Shown here piece by piece: positions 1-9,400 of a stretch of DNA of 64,000 nt. The position numbers and the translations under genes are program-made. The notes under the pieces are model-generated. The model was not told where the DNA came from. It saw only the letters and a list, made by a program, of their open reading frames with translations, and made no database searches. Origin of the DNA: Branchiostoma floridae (taxonomy: Eukaryota; Chordata; Leptocardii; Amphioxiformes; Branchiostomatidae); assembly GCF_000003815.2 (NCBI RefSeq), contig NC_049985.1:356327-420326 (forward strand), given 5' to 3'. Numbering within the stretch: the first letter of the stretch is position 1; each line of letters opens with the position of its first letter.

Positions 1-591
1 AGAGCAGACGCTCTGGTCAAGTCTCTAGTGTCCAGAGTTTCTGTTCCTCTTTTCAGGTACACGTCACCGAGGCTTTTCATCGCTTCTGTTTCTAACATGC
101 TATTGTCCTTTACAATTCCCTCTACCAACAACTGTGCGTATCCAACCAGCACAGAGTCTGTGTTACCACCGGCAGCCCATTTCTTGTCCAGGTCTTGAAA
201 CTTTGCTGCCACCTTTGCAGGTGTAGTCGTCTCATTGTCTTTTGTTGGCTGTTCTTTACCCTGTGACCCCTTTGACAACACCCTTTGTAAAAGTTTCTCC
301 GCGTATTCGTATCGGTGTTCTATACCTTCTCCCTGATCCCGATGGTCACACCGGACCACAGCAGCTATGTAAAGCGCCAAAGCCCTGTTGAACTTCCCTA
401 CGTCCTTCCCGAGTCTTCCCTTCTCCAAGTTCACGTCGCCCAGACTTTTGAGCAGCTCCACTTCCGCCAGCCTGTCCATGTCAGCCATGGCGTCCACCAG
501 GGCACGGAGGTAGCCTGTCTCCGCACGGGCTAGTCCGTACCTCCTGCCCTTCGCGTCCGCCTCACGGAGTTTCTCACAGACCCTCAACATG
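1..591 (-). CDS. Partial TPR-like protein, 5' part, frameshifted
   Basis: An open frame on the minus strand runs from about 549 to the left edge of the window and continues outside it. It reads as helical repeat protein with two matching motifs, SLGDVNLEKGRL and SLGDVYLKRGT, plus ALALYIAAVVRC, in the style of tetratricopeptide/Sel1-type repeats. A Met at 591-589 opens a second frame (MLRVCEKLREADAKGRR) that looks like the same protein but is shifted by one base. The switch falls at about 539-549, in a run reading ccctcctgccc. This is either a one-base indel in the gene or an assembly error. Upstream of the Met the frame reaches a stop about 18 codons away, so the start could be this Met or a splice acceptor. 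No catalytic domain is visible in the part present. Family assignment is by motif only. Confidence 0.55.
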
Positions 592-825
592 GCGAACCGC
601 TGAGAGAACACTTGTAAAACTGGCAATCTGTACTGGTCTCCTTGTTAGCTTTGTGCTCGTGGCATAAACAAACACAGGTCTGGACAAACATCTCACTGGC
701 ACTGCTGGTTTCAACATTACATCATCCGTCCGTCGATAACAAGGTTCAAAAGTTTAGCATGGCATACCTTTGGACTTCGTGATAGACAGGCCTAGCTAAT
801 ACTCATAACCACGACAGGTAGTGTA

Positions 826-1403
826 CGAGGGGCGTGCAATAAGTAATGGTCCTGACCCACTTCCAGTTGTCTGATCTAAATGAAATTTTGTATGTGTAAT
901 AATTCATATCTCTATGGGTTATGTTGCAAAAGACAGCTCTGAACTAATTGTGGTTTCTGATCTACTGGTGTTTGAACTTAGTCAGGTGCGAAATGGACCA
1001 GGTGTGAAATGGAACCAGTTGAGTGTCGCGCAGTGATCCGGTTTTTGTATTTGAAAGGACGCACACCAAAGAAGACTTTTGATGAAATAAATGAAACTTA
1101 TGGTGATGATGCCCCATAATATGACCTTGTAAAACGCTGGCATCCTGAATTCAAACGTGGCTGGAAGTCTGTGGAAACAGCTCCCAGACCTGGTCGTCCC
1201 TCTTGTGCCATTGATGAGGCATCAGTTGGAGGACCAACCTGGGGTGTCCTACAAAATCGGTGTCCAGAGGTGCATCAAACGATGAGAGAAATGCATAACT
1301 CTGGGTGATTCCTATGAAGAGAAAGACTAATAACTGTGCCAAGTTTCATTAATCTCCTGCTATGGGAAATGGGTCAGGACCATTACTAATTGCACGCCCC
1401 TCG
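826..1403 (+). mobile_element. Internally deleted mariner element
   Basis: The ends form a terminal inverted repeat of about 37 bp with about two mismatches (CGAGGGGCGTGCAATAAGTA at the left; its inverse at 1367-1403). A TA dinucleotide lies directly outside each end (824-825 and 1404-1405), the target-site duplication expected of Tc1/mariner elements. At 578 bp it is less than half the length of an autonomous mariner. It keeps the start of the transposase and lacks the DDD catalytic region. It is non-autonomous. Confidence 0.93.
1009..1230 (+). pseudogene. Mariner transposase N-terminal remnant
   Basis: From ATG 1009 the frame gives MEPVECRAVIRFLYLKGRTP, a helix-turn-helix DNA-binding start typical of mariner transposases. 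A TAA stop at 1117-1119 sits where the family has a tyrosine- or serine-containing stretch. After the stop the same frame continues with YDLVKRWHPEFKRGWKSVET and PRPGRPS, matching the family pattern (VKRW..EFKRG, RSGRP). Everything after about 1230 is lost. It cannot make an active enzyme. Confidence 0.9.
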
Positions 1404-1409
1404 TACATC

Positions 1410-2366
1410 TATTTTTCATGTCAGGTCTCAAATTTAAGGGCTTCTCATAGTCGTTATAAGTCGATACAACGAGTCTACGACAGCAGACTGGGGGCATTCT
1501 TGCGGACAATCGTACAAAACTCAGCTGTCTTGTGACAGAAGTAGCCTGTCGCAGATCCCTGTCGACGGTGCAGTTTTCCGTTTCATAAACGGTCCTTTCC
1601 ATATAACTAACCAGTTTCACCGGTATCGTAGCGTTTCATGACTTTTTGCAACAAGAAGAAAATAAAAGTCTGAATATGGACCAACTTTTTAATCACAAAT
1701 ATACGGCAGTATTGTGTGGATGGTTAAAAAAAGTATTGAAAAGGGAAGTACATCACTTTGGGTTAAAACTTCAAAATCAAAGAGCTCGAGTCTAAACCCA
1801 AATCTTTAATCGAGTACAATTTGGATTACATAGAATTGCTAATTGCTACAATTGCTAGATATACTTATTGGAACGGAGCGGTCATTATTTTAACATACCA
1901 GCAGTAATGATAATATATGCCAATGAACCATAGATGAATTAAGCATAGCTAGAAAGGCGTTAGTTGCAAGTAATACGGGATGTTTACCGTCACATGGTCT
2001 AGCCAAACACACCACCGCTCTGTTTATTCTAACACAAACACAGGCACATACATTGTGACCAGCATCTCCAGCTCTGTCCTACAACTTGCTACATTATGTG
2101 ATCCCACCACCACGGGGTGTATGGGTTTGTATCTAGATATAGTCAACACTAGTATTCCAGTTGTCCCTTTGTATAACAATATTTATCACAGTTCATTATT
2201 GATGATATTCATCACAGTTCATTGTTACATTCATATTCCCTATCTTGTTTGTACCAAGTACTGGCAATTAGCCTACGGGCATGAACTTGCAAATAAAACT
2301 TTCCTTGTATTCACAACTTCTACAATCTTATCCAGGAGATTACATCTGATGAACACTGAAAGAAGC
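1410..2366. other. Non-coding stretch, nothing recognised
   Basis: AT-rich sequence between the mariner remnant and the NHL locus. It probably holds 3' UTR or spacer of the NHL locus. I see no coding frame with protein-like composition, no RNA gene and no clear repeat. Confidence 0.5.
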
Positions 2367-3390
2367 TCATTTCATAATCAAAACCTTCAAATGGCTGTTG
2401 GAAAAAGAAAATTCAGAAACGACCAAATGCTCGTCGAGAGTCAGCGCCAGTCCCGTTGGACTGAACAGTCCGTGATCTTCGTGTGTCAGCACGTGCCTGA
2501 TAAACATGCCGTCCCGACTGAACACGGAAACGCGATCGTTCCAATAGTCAGCCACGATGATGTTGTCTTCGCCGTCCGTGATGACGGAACAGGGGTAATG
2601 CAGCTGACCAGGTCCGTAGCCACGTGACCCGCACGTGAACAGATGACGGCCGGCCATGTCAAATATCTTCACGTTGTGGTTGTCAAAGTCACTGACGATG
2701 ATTTGGTCGCTGCTGTTCACGGTCACACGGAGGAAGGAACCAAACTTTTGCTAACCTTGACCTTTGTCCCCGAACTTCATAATGACGTCACCACTGGAAC
2801 TGAGTACGCAAACTTGGTGCCCAATAGTGACGATGATGCGTCCCAAACCGTCAACAGCGACGCCTTTCGTAGTTTTACGTTTCTTTGCAGCCCCTGTCAC
2901 CTGGATGACACGTAACTCCTTCCCTTCTTTGTCCAGTACGTGAATCCTGTGTTCGTCTCCTGTCACCAACAGCTCACCGTTTGTCAGTGCCGCCACACAT
3001 TTTGGCTTGAACTCCAGATCGACTTTCCCCTTGAAAGACCCATCTTTGTCCAGAAATTGCAGACGTCACGGTCAGCAACAACAATGTCTCCCTCCGCGGT
3101 GACGGCAAGCGAAGTCGGAACCTTGAACTGTCCATCTCCACTGCCCCACTTCCCGACCGTTTTGACCAGTTTGAAACTGCCATCGCCATTCCCGATCACC
3201 GCGTTCGGTCGCACCTGCGTGGAAGCTCGGTTGAATTGCAGGTCTTGAATTTTGTGGGGCTTGGTCGCTTTCAACCGACGGTGGATGTAATAACATGCCT
3301 GACAGAGACATTCGGTGCAGTCCTCACAGTAAAACTCGGCCAAGTTCATATCCTTACAAACCGTACAAGGGACTCCATCCTTTACTTGGA
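2367..3390 (-). pseudogene. Second B-box/NHL copy, broken
   Basis: A tandem duplicate of the neighbouring RING/B-box/NHL gene. It starts at the B-box (DGVPCTVC, then FYCEDCTECLCQAC) with no RING ahead of it, and continues into NHL beta-propeller repeats (GSGDGQFKVPTSLAV, GYGPGQLHYPCSVI, NIIVADYWNDRVSVF). At least two lesions are visible. Near 3061-3066 about seven bases present in the other copy are missing, shifting the frame inside an NHL repeat. At 2751-2753 a CAG of the other copy is TAG, a stop. After each lesion the homologous reading continues in a new or later frame, ending at about 2367. The pieces are clear, so the family call is firm. Function is probably lost unless the breaks are assembly faults. 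Confidence 0.82.
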
Positions 3391-4792
3391 AATACTTCAA
3401 CTGGCCAGTATAAAAAGAAGATTCAGAAACGACCAGGTATAAAAAGAAGATTCAGAAACGACCAGACGCCCGTCGTGAGTCATCGCCAGTCCTTGTGGAC
3501 GGTTCAGTCCGTGTTCCTCCCGTGTCAGCGCGTGCCCAATAAACGTGCCGTCCTTATTAAACACGGAAACACGATCGTTCCAACTGTCAGCCACGATGAT
3601 GTTGTCCTCGCTGTCCGTGATGACGGAACAGGGGTAGTGCAGCTGGCCAGGTCCCGAGCCATGTGACCCGAGCGTGTAGAGACGACGACCGATGACGTCA
3701 AATATCTCAATCTTGTGATTTCCCCAATCAAGGACGATGATTTCCTTGCTGCTGTTGACGGTCACGTAGAGAAAGGGACCCAGCTGTTGCTGACCTTGAC
3801 CTTTGTCCCCGAACTTCAGAAAGACGTCACCACTGGGACTGAGTACGAAAACCTGGTGCCCGATTGTGACAATGATACCCCCCCAAACCATCAGCAGCGA
3901 CTCCCTTAGTAGTTTCACTTGTCTCTGCAGCCCCTGTCACCTGGATGATACGTGACTCCCTCCCCTGTTTGTCTAGTACGTGAATCCTGTGTCTGTCTCC
4001 TGTCACCAACGGCTCACCGTTTGTCAGTGCCGCCACGCACCACGGCCTGAACCCCAGATCGACCTTCTTCTTGAAGGAGCCATCTTTGTCCAGAAATTGC
4101 AGGCTATTGCTGTCATGGTCAGTCACTATGATTTCTCCCTCCGCGGTGACAGCCAGCAAGGCTGGAGCATTGAATGTTCCGTAGACGTCTCCATCGCCCC
4201 CTTCCCCAACGGCTTTGACGGGTATTAGACTTGCTCCACCAAGCAGTACTTCCGGTCGTACCTGCGTGATTTGAGGTGAGCGCAAATATGTTCTCACCTG
4301 GCCGTCGTCCGTAGCAACTTGTCTGGATTGCAGGTCTTGAATTGATACAACTTTGTGTGCCGTAGTTGCTTTGAATTGACAGTGAACATCGTTACACGTC
4401 TGACACATGTATTCGGTACATTCCGTACAGTAAAACTGAGCCAAGTTGCCGAATCCACAAACCGTACAGGGAACTCCGTCCTCTCTTGCATCAGCATTTT
4501 GCCCTTGCAGCTGTTGTTGTGGCTGTTGTTCCAGAATGTTGCCTCTTTCCCCAACGATAAAGTTGGACTCCAGCCCATCAACGCCATTTTCTGGGAGGGG
4601 CACGTCATGTCGGCATGTTGGACAGTCCAGTTTCCCTGCCGGCTCTGTGGCCAGGAGCTTCTCCAGACACGGCTGGCAGAAGGTGTGAAGACACGGCAGC
4701 ATTTTAGGCTGTTTGAAGTCCTCCAAACACACCTGGCAGACGTGAGATTTGTCGGTTACCTGGCTAACTGCGTTGGACGCCATTTTTACCAA
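3391..4792 (-). CDS. RING / B-box / NHL-repeat protein (TRIM-like), frameshifted
   Basis: The start is ATG at 4792-4790. Residues 19-60 form a C3HC4 RING: C19, C22, C34, H36, C39, C42, C57 and C60, the signature of an E3 ubiquitin ligase. A B-box follows at about residues 103-145 (VPCTVC...FYCTEC...CQTC...H). NHL repeats then fill the rest (NAPALLAVTAEGEIIVTDHD, GPGQLHYPCSVI, NIIVADSWNDRVSVF). I see no long coiled coil between B-box and NHL, unlike classic TRIM-NHL proteins. Two problems are visible. A run of seven C at 3878-3884 (G on this strand) shifts the frame inside an NHL repeat; six would restore the homology to the other copy. A 29-bp unit around 3411-3468 is present twice and changes the C-terminal frame, which stops at 3397. 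The same DNA then runs straight into the B-box of the second copy. The target is unknown. Confidence 0.78.
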
Positions 4793-4868
4793 GTACTAAA
4801 TGAGGACTTTGACACTTCCTCTGACACTTCGGGGGCGGTAACAGTGAAAAGCTTTGATTGCTTTTTTA

Positions 4869-5389
4869 TTACTATCAATTTTCTTTGAACAATGACTGTT
4901 TATTAAAGGTAGAGAACGTACCTCCAAATTTTCGAAGTCTGTCAGTACATCTTGGACGCGGAGAATGGTCTAGTCTCAATCTCGTGAGAGAATACGAGAC
5001 TAGACCAGGCTTGATTAGATCATCTGCCCCCTCCCCCCGCCTCCTTGCGGAGAAGAGGTAGGTAGGACTTGGGAAGCTCCCAACCCTCGTTGCGGTTAAG
5101 TTTTGCTCCCTCCAGCTGGATGTGGATAGCCTCCTTGATCTTTCTGTGGGCCTTGCGTGCCTCAAGGTCAATGATTTCAATATTGTCCGAGATTGGCTTG
5201 GTAGTAACTAAGTGACGTGACTGCAGGTGGTGTTGGCTTAACGCGGATTTACTATCCAGACAGTCTAAGGACTTTTGGTGTTCCATGTTCCGTTCCCCCA
5301 AAGACCTTTCCGTTTCACCTACATACACCTCACCACACTCCTCACACGCATTGTCAAAACAGTCATTGTTCGAAGAAAATTGATAGTAA
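4869..5389 (-). mobile_element. Penelope-like retroelement 3' fragment (GIY-YIG endonuclease)
   Basis: A minus-strand frame (about 5360 down to 5020) reads ACEECGEVYVGETERSLGER, then SALSQHHLQSRH, RKIKEAIHI and LNRNEGWELP. This is the GIY-YIG endonuclease region and the following conserved tail found at the C-terminus of Penelope-like elements. No reverse transcriptase is present, so the copy is 5'-truncated. The fragment is bracketed by an inverted repeat of about 32 bp with one mismatch (4869-4900 and 5358-5389), consistent with the partial inverted copies these elements often leave. It is dead as a mobile element. Confidence 0.85.
4967..5006. repeat. Perfect 11-bp inverted repeat (hairpin)
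   Basis: GGTCTAGTCTC at 4967-4977 is exactly complementary to GAGACTAGACC at 4996-5006, with an 18-base loop. It lies in the non-coding tail of the Penelope-like fragment. Confidence 0.8.
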
Positions 5390-6250
5390 CTTAAACATAC
5401 GTGACTGATGAACCTCTTCAACGCTTTTTTATTAATATTTACCATGTCACGTTTACAACAGCCGACTCTGTAGGACTGATATCAATTAGGTTTTTGTCAT
5501 GGTCAGTACTAGTATTGACCGAAGGAGGCCGTATACACGAGGTCGATCCATTTTGGGTATTCGGAGGGGTGCAGACCTATTGTTGATAGGATGTGAAGGG
5601 GTAGGACACAATGATATGACGACTTTGAAATTCGACGAGCATCTGGCGATCAAGAAATTCAGGCGAACGCACAACCAAACTCTCCCATCGGTACAGGGGA
5701 GATTCTACGGGCAACTGTTGGCACCGCAGCCGCCTAGATATTCGGCATACCCCGCTGATTACCCTGCATAGGACTAGCTCGAACTGTTGCCCAAGTTTAG
5801 TTATTTTTAGTTTACTGATCATATTTACCTTCACAGAAAGTAAACTTACAACTGTTTTCTCCGTTCCGTCTTTTGGTTCTTCTTCCTCTTTTCCCCTTTT
5901 TTGTTTTGTTCTTCTTTCTCCTTTTCTTTTTGTTCTTAGCTTCTTCCTCTTTTTTTCTTTCCCTTTGTTCCTCTTCCTCTTTTTCCCTTACCGAGACCAG
6001 ACGGCTGCTGTCACCATGGTTACTGGAGGTGTAACAGACACGCTGTGGTGACCTATCAAGTAGGAAGTGGCAGGACAGAGCTGGTCAGCTCTTGCGTTAT
6101 TGTGCTGTTTCTTGTTGGAAAGGCAAGGCCAGCTGCGTTCGAAAGCAACCACTCCTGTCACACCACTCCCACTCACAAAGGGCAAATTCGCAGTCCTCTT
6201 TAGAAACAAAACAAACACACGAGGCTTTTAAAGAGACGAGGAGGCTATAC
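5390..6250. other. Spacer with a pyrimidine-rich tract
   Basis: No recognised gene. From about 5850 to 5990 the plus strand is almost pure C/T (many ttcttcctcttttc units), so it reads as a purine-rich strand on the minus side. The rest is unremarkable. An open frame at 5499-5771 has no recognisable motif and I do not call it. Confidence 0.5.
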
Positions 6251-6256
6251 TTTATT
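6251..6256 (-). terminator. Candidate poly(A) signal of the speriolin-like gene
   Basis: The minus strand reads AATAAA here, about 220 bases after the stop codon at 6475. Position and orientation fit a 3' end. No transcript evidence is available. Confidence 0.5.
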
Positions 6257-6339
6257 TTGCATACTTTCGATTTTAAGGTCGACTCATAAGAGCATGACCA
6301 CAGAATGCTTGAGGAAACATGGTTGCTGTTGGTTTCTGT

Positions 6340-6480
6340 CTACTACAGCGGCTATTGTAATTGCTGCTGTTGTTGTCACCAGGGGAATATAGAGCAGCCG
6401 TCCTCTCGCGCCATGGCCAATTGCTGTTGCTGTTGTTGTTATTGTTGTTATGTTTGTTATTGCTGTTGTTGTTATCACCA
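6340..6480 (-). repeat. Duplicated end of the last exon, with (CAA)n tracts
   Basis: The final codons of the speriolin-like gene, ending in AREDGCSIFLW and a TGA stop at 6477-6475, recur at about 6376-6418 as AREDGCSIFPW plus TGA. Each copy is followed by a run of CAA/CAG triplets. The two copies are about 100 bases apart. The second lies in the 3' UTR. Confidence 0.85.
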
Positions 6481-9400
6481 GAGGAAAATGGAGCAGCCGT
6501 CCTCCCGCGCCATTGCCAGCAGACAGTCCAGCACCACCAGCATGTCGTACCGGAAGGGCTCGGGCACCAGACGGCCCACCGCCTCCCGGAGCAGCTCCGG
6601 GTCATGGTAACCTGGGGACAGAACACGGGTTACTATGGTAACCTGGGGGCAGAACACGGGTAACTATGGTAACCTGGGGGCAGAACACGGGTAACTATGG
6701 TAACGGGAACCAGACGGCCCACCGTCTCACGAAGCAGCTCTGGGTCATGGTAACCTGGGGACAGAACATTGGTAACTATGGTAACCTGGGGACAGAACAT
6801 TGGTAACTATGGTAACGGGCACCAGACGGCGGGTAACTATCATGGTAACCTGTGAGCAGAACACGGTTTACTATGGTAACCTGGGGACAGAACACTTGTA
6901 ACTATGGTAACGGGAACCAGACGCCCCACGGTCTCACGTAGTAGCTCCGGGTCATGGTAACCTAAGGACAAAGCACGGGTTACTTTTTTTTTTTTTACTC
7001 AATGGTCAGCACGTAACAAGACCTGAAGGCCACTCAAATTACTATGGTAACTTGGGGACAGAACACGGGTAACTATGGTAACGGGAAACAAACGGGCCAC
7101 CGTGTCACGGAGCAGCTCCGGGTCATGGTAACCTGGGGACAGAACACGGGTAACTATGGTAACCTGGGGGCAGAACACGGGTAACCATGGTAACCTGGGG
7201 ACAGAACACGGGTTACTATGGTGGCCTGGGGACAGAACACGGGTAGCTATGGCAACCTGGGGATAGAACACGGGTTTCTATGGTCACCTGGGGACAGAAC
7301 ACGGGTAACCATGGTACGTTAGGGACATAACACGGGTAACTATGGTAACCTGGGAGACATACGACAAACAGTTATGGTAGCTTAGCAACATTGGTAACAA
7401 CGGAACACAACAGCTGTAGTAACCTAGGAGACGGAATACAAGTAACTATGTTAACCTGGGCGACAGAACACGGGTACTTTGGTAACCTTGGAGATAGAAC
7501 GCATGGGGCCCTGGTAACCTTGTAGACAGAACACAACAGCTGTATCTTGTAACATTGGAGATGAAACACATGTTACTATGGCAACCTGGGGCCACTGTGG
7601 CCGCCGTTTGCTGATTCCTTAGATCACAGTCGCATCGAACCAATATATTGGTAATATGTTATTTGCAATGCGAACGGTGACCTATGTTATGCTTTCTGTC
7701 TTGCCCATTGAGCGCGTACCGTACACAGTCACGGCTATAAGTACCTTTCTGATGTACGAAGTTGTACTTGTCCCAGTCGGTGGGGAACTTGCCGAAGCGC
7801 AGCATGACGTCAGTCATGAAGAACGGGTGTCTCTGGAAGTCGAACCCGTACAGCCGCAAGGTGGCCGTGACGCGCCCCAGCTTCCGGGTCAGGAACTCTT
7901 TCTCATCCGGGTCACGCTCCAGACGCACCAGGTCGCCGATGGTGCGCAGGCTGAAGCTTTGGGCGGGAAAAGGAACGAGTGAATAAGTAAATGGGTGAAC
8001 GAATGAATGATGACGGCTACGTTACATTGGAAAGAAAGAATTTCGATTATAATGTATGTAACATGAAATCTAACCAATGTTGATAACATGGAGAACTTTT
8101 AAAGTGTGTTCCAACAAGAAAGATGCTGCATCGAATTTGTGACTGCCCGTGTGCAATCTTCATCAGGAGCGACTGACCAGTTCCTTAGGTCACGTGACCT
8201 TGCGGGGCCTCAGTGGATTACAGGTTACCAGTGTTGATTGATTTATCATGATGACCTAAAATGATTGATTGATTGTTTGTTACCTGGAAGGATCGATCTT
8301 TTGTCTCGGAAAGACGGACACCAACACGCGCTGTTCCAACTGGTGGCACACCTCCCCCAGTAGCCGGGCTTCTCTGACGTCATGGGTTTCGGACGTCCTT
8401 CGTGCTTTGCTATCCATCTTCTGTTCTCCCCCTGGAAAAGTTGCCCTCTCAGAAAAGCTCCCTCCAAGACCAGAGTCGTTGGGTTGAGCTGCCTCCTTTT
8501 TCTCAAACTGGACAGCAGTACCAGGGTGTTCCGCATGGGGGCGCGAGGTGTACAGTGCTGAAACGCCTTCCCCTAAGCCGGCAGCACCTTGTTGCTCCGC
8601 ATGGGGGCGTGGGATGTACAGTCTGGGTGCTGAAACGCCTTCATTTGAGCCGGGTGCGGGAAGAGCCAGCGTTCCTTGCCTTCTCACGTCGCGCCACAGA
8701 CACTGGTGGTCGCGAACCGTCGAGTCCAGGTCGATCAGAGTTCGCTCCAGGTGGTGCAGAACCCGCTTGATCTCGCGCACCGAGCTCTCCAACCAGACGG
8801 GGTCGGGGCCTGATGCGTCCTGGGCCCGACGACGTGTCAACGAGTCTCTCGATAACCGTACCGAGATGTCTTCCAAGACGGGATCGGGGAGTGTCTCCTT
8901 CCGTTCCCGACGGCGCGTGCCGGCTTCTCTCGCTGATCGGACCGAGCTCTCCAACGAGACGGCATCGGGGTCTGAAGCCTCCCGTGCCCGACGGTGTGTC
9001 TCTGCGTCTCTCGGTGATCGTTCCGAGCTCTCCTGCGAGACGGACTCGGGACCTGACGCCTCCCGCTCACGACGGCGCGTTGCTGCGTCCCGCGGTGGAC
9101 GGAGGGAGGCAAGTTCCTGCAGGCACCTGCTCAGTCTCCGTCCCGACACCACCGAGGCGCCGCCGCTGCCGTCCTCGGAAGAGAGCTGCGACAGCTCCGA
9201 GAGGGACTCGCACTCGTCCGCGGAGATAAGGCCCTGGTGCCAGGCGATCACAAGGCTGATGAGGGATATCTGTAATAGAAAACAGGCTTTCTCAGTCACT
9301 GCTGGAAGACAGTGACTAATACCTGAAAAATCTACCCACTTGCTTAAGCTTCATTCGAAATATAACGCTGATATCACCTTTATTCGCGGGTTATTCTATA

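Noticed and set aside
1980-2627. 215-codon plus-strand frame
   Set aside because: Its second half is the antisense of the NHL copy and its first half has no protein-like features.
6305-6610. Cysteine-rich frame on the plus strand
   Set aside because: Comes from tgctgttgt runs opposite the (CAA)n tracts.
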